DNA of 64,000 nt from Papilionanthe hookeriana x Papilionanthe teres (taxonomy: Eukaryota > Streptophyta > Magnoliopsida > Asparagales > Orchidaceae), in the NCBI GenBank assembly GCA_022702705.1, contig CM040424.1:140851665-140915664 (forward strand). Reading direction: 5' to 3'. Shown piece by piece: positions 21,371 to 32,205 of this stretch (its first letter is position 1; the number at the start of each line of letters is the position of its first letter). A model generated the notes under the pieces. It worked only from the letters and a program-made list of their open reading frames with translations, did not search any database and was not told the origin of the DNA. A program made the translations under genes and the position numbers.

Positions 21371-22843
21371 ATGTCGAACGGGCGGTTGGTCCTGAACTTT
21401 AGAAATGGCGTAAGCCTTGCACTCGATGAAAAGAGGGTGAAAGATGGAGCGATAATCGAGATTGACTCGGACTTCGCACCAGCAGGCCTGCAGTACGAGG
21501 AAAATGATTGGGTCCCAGTTGACCGAGAAGAACTGCCCGGGCAGACAGTGATGAAAGTGGGTGGCCCATGCCACCAATCCAGCAGCAAGAAAAGAAAGGC
21601 AAACACTGAAGAAGATAAGAAAATCAACTCTGTAGTTGCTACAGCAGAGGGCAGGCTTGTCAGTGTCGCGCCTACAGAGATTCAAGAAGTTTGAAGAGCT
21701 ACTCTCACAGCAACGCAATGAAGAAATAAGAATCGCCGTATCCGTAAGATGTTAACCAAACTAGCAGCGGACCAGCGCGACGAGGCAGTTGCTACTGCCA
21801 GCACATACACTTCAAGGACACCGGTTCACCAGGAACCTAAAGAAAGGAGGCCAGCTCCTAGGATAACAGAAAGGACCAGGGAAATCTCACGAAGATCAGA
21901 AGAAAGAAGACTACCACACTACTAGATAGAACCACCAGTAATGCATGACCTTGTTGCAGAAGCAACCCCGGAGGATGTCCCGACGGACATCATCCCCGAG
22001 GAGCCGAGGTATGCAGGAGAACGTGAAGGGATTGAGCTGTATATCCCACAATATGTCACCAGGCCTTGCCATTTGTAGATTATTCTGGAATACAAGCTGG
22101 AAAGAACGCAGAATGTCGAAAAGAAAACTTTTGAATACTTCGAGAGAATTAGAGGCAGAAGGATCAATATACTAGAAGGCCTCGAGCTACATACAGACGT
22201 ATTCTCAGAATATGAACAACAACAAATTGTGGATTGCATCCGGGATTTGAAAAGAATGGGCGAGCCGGCCGCCTAAGGGAAAACACCTACTCGAACCCCG
22301 GAGATGGATGCCGGGGAAGGGAAGAATTACAATACAATGTGGATGTTGTTACAACTTTGTGGAAGACAGGAAGGGAAACCCACCGGGAATACTCCGTCAT
22401 GGCCAAGTGGATCCAATGCCATTAGTCATCAAGAGAATGGTAAAGAGATTGATAACATGGAGGGTACCGCCAGCGATTGCATACCCAATAACTTGAATTA
22501 TTAACATCTACAAGCGTAGGTGACTGCATACCCCCGCACATAGATCACCACGACTTTGTCGGACCTTTCGCACGTCTCTTTCCCGAACGAGTGTAACATC
22601 ATGTTCGGATCCGACCTCCGGATAACGGGCCCGTGTGAGTTCCAAGGGCCATTGAAGATACCTTTACCGGTAAGTTCCGTCATGATACTGAAGGGCAACG
22701 GAGCAGATGTCGCTAAACATTGCATACCAGGAGTACCAGTGAAGCGGATCTCAGTTATTTTCAGGAGGATGGACGACAGGAAGACACCTTACCATTTCCA
22801 GCTAGACCCGGAGCTAGAGAGCCTCCGGCCTTACGAGCTGTGA
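21371..22843 (+). pseudogene. Extra ORF of element B: unknown N-terminal region plus AlkB dioxygenase domain, decayed
   Basis: The ATG at 21371 opens MSNGRLVLNFRNGVSL and a 108-codon stretch ending at TGA 21692-21694. The same frame, after a brief shift around 21690-21728, continues as a charged Arg/Glu-rich linker with TAG at 21923-21925 and 22076-22078. It then enters the AlkB domain near 22165 (GLELHTDVFSEYEQQQIVD). Frame changes follow near 22260, 22300, 22500 and 22560. Recognisable pieces include GKGRITIQCGCCYNF, the HxD triplets (CAC ATA GAT near 22540), AKHC and KRISVIFRR, ending at the same ...YEL stop as element A. This is the longer view of A's gene and shows that AlkB is the C-terminal domain of a roughly 490-residue protein. 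The N-terminal 110 residues are not recognised. Confidence 0.85.
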
Positions 22844-23290
22844 GCTACATGGAAAATATCACACCTCCAATGTACATCCATACGACATCCTTGCCAAGGA
22901 TGGCTTGGAAGGTGATGTTATTGACCATGTACCCCGCTATTCAGACATGGATTTTTGACAGATGCTTCTTTGGATGGATCGATAAAGATCATACATAGTC
23001 CGTTTTGAGTCTACATGGATTGTATGAGATGTATTCTAGATCGAGTTGTATAATATATTTTCGACATGATTGGAATGAAAGTGACCATGTCACATTTTTG
23101 GCCTTCACCTCTTTTGTGCAAGTCGACTGGGAAACGCCATTAAAGTTAAATGAACTTCGAACAAAGAACAAAAAAAAAGAGAATAAAAAAAACTTTCCGT
23201 AAAAAAAAAAATTTGAAAATGACGAACACCAAACTCACATGGACATTAAATAAATAAAAAAAATTTGAATCGTTAAAAGACAAACAAAAT
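22844..23290 (+). other. 3' UTR of element B after the AlkB ORF
   Basis: Matches 453-830 of element A (block from GAGCTACATGG to GGGAAACGCCATT), then A-runs at 23170-23210. Non-coding. Confidence 0.75.
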
Positions 23291-23460
23291 GAACATAAAG
23301 TTCAAATCAAATCTCAATCAAATTCAAATTCAATCTTTCCAGATTCCAAATCAAATTTAAATCAAAATTCAAATTCAATCTTTCCAGATTCCAAATCAAA
23401 TTTAAATCAAAATTCAAATTCAATCTTTCCAGATTTCAAATCAAATCTCAATCAAATTCA
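23291..23460 (+). repeat. 45-bp tandem repeat in the 3' UTR of element B
   Basis: Three to four copies of a unit with CAATCTTTCCAGATTCC; starts at 23331, 23376 and 23421 give a 45-bp period. Absent from element A. Confidence 0.85.
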
Positions 23461-24350
23461 AACTTTTGGGGTCGAGGATTTTACATCCGAGACTGCATTG
23501 CTTTAGGATTCTTTCCCTATCGCAATGAAATACATCAAATTCAAATTCTTGGGGTTGAGGATTTTACATCTGAGACCGCATTGCTTTAGGATCCTTTCCC
23601 TATCGCAATGAAATACATCAAAATCAAACTTTTGGGGTCAAGGATTTTACATCCGAGACTGCATTGCTTTAGGATTCTTTCCCTATCGCACTGAAATACA
23701 TCAAATTCAAATTCTTGGGGTTGAGGATTTTACATCTGAGACCGCATTGCTTAAGGATCCTTTCCCTATCGCAATGAAATACATCAAATTCAAACTTTTG
23801 GGTCTAGGATTTTACATCCGAGACTGCATTGCTTTAGGATCCTTTCCCTATCGCAATGAAATACATCAAATTCAAACTTTTGGAGTTGAGGATTTTACAT
23901 CCGAGACTGCATTGCTTTAGGATCATTTCCCTATCGTAATGAAATACATCAAAAAATCAAACTCTTGGAGTTGAGGATTTTACATCCGAGACTGCATTGC
24001 TTTAGGATCCTTTCCCTATTGCAATGAAATACATCAAATTCAAACTTTTGGAGTTGAGGATTTTACATCCGAAACTGCATTGCTTTAGGATTCTTTCCCT
24101 ATCGCAATGAAATACATCAACATAAAAAAAAAATCAAATTCTTGGGGTCGAGGATTTTACATCCGAGACTGCATTGCTTTAGGATTCTTTCCCTATCGCA
24201 ATGAAATACATCAAAAATCAAATTCTTGGGGTTGAGGATTTTACATCCGATACTGCATTGCTTTAGGTTCTTTCCCTATTGCAATGAAATACATCAAAAT
24301 CAAACTCTTGAGGTTAAGGATTTTACATCCAATACCGCATTGCTCTGAGT
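23461..24350 (+). repeat. 83-bp tandem repeat (satellite-like) in the 3' UTR of element B
   Basis: About eleven units with GGGGTCGAGGATTTTACATC and TTTCCCTATCGCAATGAAAT. Period 83 bp (GGGG at 23468, 23551, 23634, 23717), with small indels later and decay after 24300. Same position as A's 37-bp array but an unrelated sequence, which fits the known fast turnover of Tat/Ogre 3' UTR arrays. Confidence 0.9.
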
Positions 24351-24775
24351 TCTTTCCTCATTGTAATGGTTCAAGCCAATCAATTCAATTTTCTTTTGAG
24401 GTTGAAGATGTTACATCTAAAACCACAGAATTCCAATTTTCATTTCAAATCAAATCCCTTCAAATTAATCTTAACAAAACTTCATTCTAAATTGAAACCC
24501 AAACTAAAATCTAAGCTCACACATCAAAACTTAAACTAAAACAAAATAAAATCTAAATTGAAATTCCCCCAGGTCATGTGATTTGGGATTCACCTCCTTT
24601 TCCTTCCCCCAGCGAGAGTTCAGGAATCTCCAGTCTCAGAGATATACTTGACACTCCCAAGCGGAAACTCTTCTACTTTGTCCTAAGTTTGTCACTTGGA
24701 CGTCTGTGTTGGTTTTGTTGATCGCTTCGGTCAACACCAATACGCGCGGTGTGCTCCGTCAGCTCACCACACCTA
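24351..24775 (+). other. Conserved 3' UTR end of element B
   Basis: Aligns with 2111-2610 of element A, including CCCAGCGAGAGTTCAGG and the hairpin arms GTTGA/TCAAC. Non-coding. Confidence 0.65.
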
Positions 24776-24788
24776 TTGGGGGTCCATT
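24776..24788 (+). other. Polypurine tract region of element B
   Basis: TTGGGGGTCCATT abuts the 3' LTR start. Identical to 2611-2623 in element A. Confidence 0.75.
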
Positions 24789-27700
24789 TGTTGACCTCAT
24801 TTTTGATGAGGTCTTCTCTTCTTCTTTTTAGTACTTAGGATCTAGCTTTAGGCTTTTCCTTTGACTATCTTAGAGGACTAGAATTGGGATCCACCACCTA
24901 GAATTTCAAACCACTTCTTAACTCCCTGCAAACTCTACAAACTTGACTATAGAACCCTAATCACCTAGAGGGTTGAAATCAAATGTGGAAGTTTAAAGGA
25001 TGAGTTCCTATAGGACTCTTTAGCCTTAGGACCGCCTCGGGTGGCCCGGTCCAGTGAAGGGCTGACTTACACACACACTACACTCATACACTACACTTTC
25101 ACACACCTATATCCAACTTGACCTCCTGACTCATGTAGGTGATTCACATGGATGGTCCTTAACCCCTAAGCCCTTGGATAAGAGGGTTAGGAACAACAAT
25201 GTGGATGCCTCAAATGAGTCCCTTCATGGCTCATGTGGGCTTGATATGGCTTCATGGCTCAACCAAAATGATTTCATTCCACTTATATTCACCCAATCTT
25301 CAATTTTCCAAATTTTCAATTTTTGACCCCCGGGACCCTACACCCGCCTAGCCTACCCAAAACCCTTGAAATCACCCAAATTTTTCAAAAATCCTAAATC
25401 ACCGAAAATTCCTCAAAACCAATCCCAAACATTTCCACATTACTCAAATTGATCATTCATAGCCAAAAATACCAAAAATTCCAAACATACCTCTCAATAC
25501 CCTCCAAATACCCAAAGTACCCCTCTTGACCCAAAAAATCCAAAAATTCAGACAATTCCCAAATATTCCCAATTTTATTTTGTTCAACTACACCATGGGC
25601 CACTTTTGTCAATTTACCCCACTTTTGTCAAAACCCCCAATTTGACCCATTTTAACCCAAAGTGAACTCAATGTCAAACCAAACCTACCCCATTGACCCA
25701 AATTCTGGTCCAATTCAATTCTAAACTTCAATTAAACATTCCCAATACCAATCTAGACCAAATCCAAGTCCAATTTGATTGACATTTGGATCCAATTTTA
25801 GTTTTGGCCTTAAAGCCCAATTTGGACCCATGACCCAAACCTAACCCAAACTCACCCAATTCAACCCCAAATAACCCCAAATCTTTTCTAAATCTTCCTT
25901 AACATTCCCACAAACAAAATACTAACATGATTTTCCCAACATTTAGACCCAAACCCCACTCAAATTCAACCCAAAACCAAAAGGCCCAATTTTGACCTAA
26001 ACCCAAACCTAACCCAAATGAGCCCAAACCCCAAAATCAAAGCCCAACCAAAGTCAAAACCTCTTTGAAACACTCCCATAAACATTTCCCAACATTAATT
26101 TTACATCAATTTCAACCCTAGCCCAACATTGGCCCAAGTTAGCCCAATTTGACCTATGTTGGCCCATTCACCAAAGGAGCCCAAATTCAACCCAATTCAA
26201 ACCCAAATCACTCCCAATTTGCTCCAAGTCACTCATGACACATCTATGAGCTAAACCCAACAATTATTTGGCCCAAGCCTTTGCCAAAGTTTCATCCCAA
26301 AATCCATTTTAAAATCCAAAAGACCACTTTCCTAAACCATTCTAAAAGCCCATTTCCACCAAATACAAAAGCCCAAAATTGGCCCTAAAGCCCACATGGC
26401 AATTTCTTTTCATCATACCTCTAATTGATATCACCCCTAAGATTCAAAATCATCATTAAACCATTCCAAATCAAGCTTCATACAAATTCCCATCAAAATA
26501 CCAAAATTTTCTTAAATCCATTTTCATGAAATTAACCAAGCTTTTCCCCAAGCCAAAGACAAGCCATGCAAGCCATGGACAAGCCACATGAAGCCATGGA
26601 AGGTTTGACATGTGATCAATCCACTAATGGCAAAAAGCGGAGCCTCTTTTAAGCCCCCTTAAAAAGGTTTTAACCCTTTTAATGCTTCACCTTAATCCAT
26701 GTTTAATCAAAATATTCATGGATGGTGACTTCTCCACCCTTTCCTAGCTGATCCATCCGATCCTCCCTCAGCCCAAATCAGCCATGGGGAGGTGAACCAA
26801 GCCCAAAAGGTGGGTTGACCCATTTGGACCCCAAATGAGCTCCTCCCCCATTCCATTTCAATTCAACTACTTTACACATGTCCATGGCCAATTGACTGCA
26901 CTAAGCCCCAGCCCTGACCTCCCTGACCTTGAGGGTGACCCGACCCCGGCGGGCCGGCCACCACAGCCCGCCGAAAACCACCGGGCCGAGAGCTCACATG
27001 TGAGCCCAAACTTGGAATTCTCACCTGCCGAGTTGCCCCATCCCCGGTGGCAATTAGTAGCTGTTCTTCTCTTGCCAAGAGCAGCTCGATCCCAAGCCCT
27101 AACTCTCTCTGGGAGGCCCTCCACCCTCTCCTATTTAAACACCACCCCCTCTCGGCCATGAGAGGTGCTGAACCAGACCTTACTGAAACTCTACCAAAAT
27201 TTCTCCAGATCGCTCTCCATACTTAGAGCAGTTGATCCCCAGTGCCAATTCGCCCTAATCCCCGCCAACAGAACCCAATTTCTCAGCCACAATTCCACCC
27301 AAAACCAGGACAATTCTCCACAGTGGATCAATCCTCAAATTGATTGGTCCAACACCTTCACCAGACCAAGGGAAGGAGTCCACCAGCAAAAGCCCCCTCT
27401 CCAGGCCACCCAGTTGCTCCAGCCTTCAAGCTTTGTGATCGGCTGTGGTCGAAATCATACCTAGGCTATTCATCAGACCAGGAGACTTCATCTGGAGCTT
27501 GCTGGGATCCTATCGAAGGTGACACAACCCTCAGATTGAAGCCACACTTCTCTGAGCAAAGGTATGAGCTAATTCTTCATCCCGAGCTTCTGGAGATTCT
27601 CCATTTCAAATGCTTTAATTTCAATGCATGATCATCGTATAGATGTATTCGTCTCTTCAAGACGAATCCATAGAGCATAAGAACACGAAAATCCATTGAG

Positions 27701-30700
27701 TATTGAGTGAGATATTAGGGATTTAGTGTGGACGGCTCTCGAGTGAGGACGCTTGGGGACGATGAACGGATGCCGTTCATTTAATACACGCGCGGACGGA
27801 CGGCCAGGATCGCGTCAGATCAGGAGATGGAACGACACAGCGGTGCCCCGGAACTCTGAGTCAGATGGCGGCGTCGAACCAGAACGCGCCGCGTGGCCTT
27901 TCGGAGCTGCCGAGGTTGACGCGGCGCCGTGTGGATAAATAGAAAATTAGGGTATTTTTGATTTATTTAATTCCACTAAACTTCAAAAATCCATAACTTT
28001 GTGTAGGAAAATCAGAAAACTAATATAAAAATACCCTCTTGCTCAGTGAACAGAGGAGAATAATGTGGAAAAGAAATCATTTAATTTCATCAAGTATTTT
28101 ATTTTTAATGATTTATTTACCCTCTGCATTATTTTAATTCTCCATGCATATAGGAAATTCACCGTGGCATGAGACCATAGGTCTTTTGAAGCCTCTGAAT
28201 TTGAGAACATTCCCTGAATTTTCCAAAGTCAGAGGCCATCCCTATGAGAAGTTATTGATTTTTCAAATTCATGTTGCTGTTTTAAGTATTTTAATTCCAA
28301 TAATTAGCATGTTGTGAAATAAATTCTAGGAAAATTTGGTGATGTCTCTTGTGACCAGAGGACCCTAGGAAAAATAGGTTTTGAATTAATTCATTTAAAA
28401 TAAGCCTAATTGGCTTAAACACCCAAAATAAGTTCTTAATTAATTAGAGCTAATCATATATCAAATTGACTTGAAATCAATTCTCCACTGACCTTTAGGA
28501 TCAGAGGAACCAACCATAAAAATTTGAAGTCAATTAGACTTGGTTAGCCCTACTAAATGGGTTGATTAAGCCATTTAATCAATTTAAATTTCAAAAATTC
28601 ATAACCTTCAAAATACCTTTCAAAAATTCACCAAATTGGTTTTGGAGCCTCTCTGATATTAGGGGAATCTAAAAAAATTAAAATTTCAATTTTCTAAAAA
28701 ATTTAATTTTTTGCATTATTTTAATATTTTAATAATTAAAAAATAATAAAAATCATAAAAATAATAAAATTCACCAAAATATTACATTTTGAATTTTAAT
28801 CACTTAGGAATAAATCCTATATTTTTCTTAGGTCTATTTAATGAGATATTAAATTTTAAAGCCCTAGGGTAATTTTAAAATTAAAAAAAATGTATTTTCT
28901 AGCATTTTCACTAAAATAATTATAATAAATCAAAGAAAAATCAGAAAATTGCAAAAATTGATTCTCTGATTTCCTTGATATCAGAGAGATTTTTTGGAAA
29001 ATATAAATTTTATTTTTCAACCTTTATTTTATTTTTAAATTAATTAATACTCCAAAACTTAAAATAATTATAATAAAAATAATATAATTCAAAAAATCGC
29101 CAAATTTGGTCCAAGTGGTCCTCTGGTCATTAGGAATGTCCCATAATTTTCTTAAGGACAGAAACTTTCCCTTGGTCATATTATTAAATTTTCCTTGGAA
29201 ATTCCTATTTTCCACCAAAAATAATTACATAAATAAATTAAATACAGAAAAATCACATTTTCTCCTCTCATGTCTTTATTGACATATGAGTAAAGTCACA
29301 TAAAAAATTTCAAGTTCATTTAAGCTCAATTTAGTGAGTTATGAAATTATTAAGCTTGAAGGGCAAAGTGGTAATTAAAATTTTAACCCTTAATTAAAAC
29401 TTTAGGTTTAATAAAATTAACAAGTAAAATATTTGATCTTAATCTGATTTGGATGATTGAAATTTAAATAATTAAAGGGTAGAAACCTACTAAATAATTT
29501 GAAAATAATTGAAATAAACCTTAATTAAATAATTGATTAAATTTGGAAGAATAATAAAATTGGAATTATTAAATAGGGATATTATTAAGAAGAGATTTGT
29601 TCTTTAATTTAAAGATCCCTAAATTAATCATCTCAATAATATTTAATTCCTAATTAAAATGATAAATCAAATTTAAGTTTTAAAATGTTAAAAAGACTTA
29701 ATCATTAAATTAAATTAAAGTTAAATTATTAAACTCTTTTTAAATTTTCAATTAAATTAAAAGTAAAAATAAAATTAAATTAAAGATTAAGTTAAATTAA
29801 ATCAAATAAATTAAATAAATTAAATAAATTAAATAAATTAAATAAATTAAATTAAATTAAATTAAATTAAAATTAAATCAAATTAAATTAAATTGAAGGA
29901 AATTAAATTAAATTGAATTAAATCAAGTTAAATTAAACTAAATTAATTTATATAATATCAAACTAAATTGAGTTAAATTAAATTAAATAATAGAATCAAG
30001 TTAAAATTAAAATCAAGTTAAATTGAATCAAAATTGAAACTAAACTAAATTAAATTAAATTAAAGTTAAATTGAATTAAATAACATCACCTAAGACATAA
30101 AGAAATTAAACATAAAGCAACTTAAACACTATTCCAAATTTAAACCCTTTAACTGAAGTTAAACTAAATCACAAATCATTGGAACACCAATTTGCCCTCG
30201 AAAACTTTTGTTATCATAACTCCTAAATAGAACATTAAATGAAATGTTACTCCACTTATAGGATATTCAAATGTCCTAGTTCACTGAGTAAGATAACAAT
30301 AAAAATTGAATTCCTGGACGATTAATTCATTTGTATAATTAAATTCATATGGACTTAAAACAATCCTATCAATATTGAAAAGATGTTTAAGATTCTTCTT
30401 AAGCACTTCCTCAATATGATAGGATGTTTTTAAGAACAACTAAATTTAATTGTTCTTTGATGAAGAAAATCGTCCTCAAACCAAAACACAAGGACCTAGA
30501 CGTCATAGGAAATGAATAGCTATAGGATTAGGAACTTGATAGAAAACCATAACCCTTCCCTTAGCTTTACCTAGGAACTTGCTTTAAATGCTTAAATATG
30601 CTAAATTGTGTTTAAGTGCAGCTCGGGATGACGGGAAGACCCTCCAGGTACGCTTTTATTTTATTGCAATTTATCTTATTGCAATTTCTTTAATCACATC

Positions 30701-32200
30701 GCACTTACTTTTCTTGCATGATAAACAACTGTTGCATGAAAACCCACACCTTTAGGATAGTCCCTAAAACTGAAACCAAAACTAAGTTAAAACTCATTGC
30801 AAGATAAAATTCACCGCCACAACATTTCAAAATATAAAACAACTCAAAATTTAATCACAAATAGAACACAAAACTACAATTACAACTAAATTAAAACGTC
30901 CTGTTGGATGATCGGGAATACCTCGGATGATGTAACCTACGTGTTGCTAACGGGATTTCCCACGGTCTGAATGAAAGTGTGGAACTCATTCAGTTGAGTT
31001 TAGCAAATTCATCTGGACTAAGTGAATCCGATAAAAATAATGATGCCGGAAGGATGGAACCGTGGGATCTTAACCGGTGTCGTTATAATCAACTTTAAGA
31101 TTTGTTTTAATTAAAACACAAAAAACACTTGGAAATTAAGATTTTCTCTAAACCAAAACACTTTTCTCATCTCCTGATTTATGACCTCTAAAACTAAACC
31201 TCTGCAACAACAAGGAGCTTGGAGCATGGTGGGCAGCACGGCCATCTTCGTCAGCAAAACTTGAATCTACATCAGCAAAACTTTCTTAGAATTAAACAAC
31301 CAATCCATAGGACTCCGAGGTAGTTTGCCTAGTGTAACATAAATCCTCAACCTTTTGTTAGGCATTTGCATTGCAAATTAAGTCCTAACCGGACTTAGGA
31401 TTCCGAGGTAGTCGTTCGGTACGACATAAACCCTCATAACTTCAAGGCTATTTGTATGATTCTATCATATAAATATAAGTCCTAATTAACTAAAATTGGC
31501 AAGATCAAAACATTAAATAAATATTAGGACTTTCCAAAATTCAAGCCAAACAATAGGATAGACGGGGAATTACCGAAGTTCGCTTCGAATCTGTAATTTC
31601 TCCTACCTTTCTTCCTTTGAATTCCCAAAACAAAATGTTCCAAACTCGATCCATTCCCTATTGAAATTCCAAAATTCGATCCCTTGAAAACTTAAACTTT
31701 GAAATTCTTGAGAGCAGAATTACTGATTATTATCGAGAGTTTTCTTAGGTGATTCCCGTCACTTAAGATGTAATTAACTATAGGGGCTTGCCCTTATAGG
31801 GAATTTTAAAGAACCTGGGTAATATAAACCCCGTTTAATGTTTTCATATTAAACGGGGAATTTGTCGGCTTATAAAATTGGTTCGCGGACCAAATGGATG
31901 TCACAAATCTTCTAGTTTATTTAATCGAGCCCCACCATCAAGCAGTATGTCTATCCTTAGGGATAGATACACGGTTTGTAGTGCGGTGCTCGTTTATATA
32001 AACTATTTGGGATGTGAGATCAGTTTGATTTCATATCTTAAAATTCTCAAACTTAAAATTATTTTCAAAATCAAATGCTACTTTCTAAATTATATATATA
32101 TATATTTAAATCAAAATTAAAATCTAAAATTCGCCGACAATTTCTGTTAGGCGACCCCCCTTTTCAAAATAAAACACACAACCTAAAAATAAGCCGTACA
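24789..32200 (+). repeat. 3' LTR of element B (7,412 bp)
   Basis: TGTTGACCTC ... GCCGTACA, followed directly by TAGAG. It keeps the 191 bp (27185-27375) missing from the 5' LTR. TATA-like TATTTAAA at 27132-27139, donor-like AAAG|GTATG near 27560, micro-exon candidate 30622-30647 with intact CAG|GT. The GC-richer part is about 26880-27950; the rest is AT-rich or G-poor. No genes. Confidence 0.95.
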
Positions 32201-32205
32201 TAGAG
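32201..32205 (+). repeat. Target site duplication TAGAG, right copy (element B)
   Basis: Directly follows the LTR end and matches 4936-4940. After it, A's LTR resumes with CAGCTGATCCCAAGC, the sequence that follows the same point in B's own LTR (7251 onward). Confidence 0.95.

Larger units (their letters stand above)
4941..32200 (+). mobile_element. Element B: complete 27.3-kb Tat/Ogre-like LTR retrotransposon carrying an AlkB ORF
   Basis: Bounded by TG...CA LTRs (4941-12224 and 24789-32200) and perfect TAGAG duplications. Domain order is ORF1, gag, protease, RT, RNase H, second RNase H, integrase, extra ORF with AlkB. This is the Tat arrangement plus a captured gene. The LTRs are close to identical over most of their length. 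They differ by a 191-bp deletion in the 5' copy (at 7355), by five units of a 9-bp microsatellite, and by scattered substitutions of a few percent by eye. The element is structurally complete but every gene has indels or stops, so it cannot move by itself now. It inserted in the same orientation into the LTR of the related element A. Confidence 0.95.
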
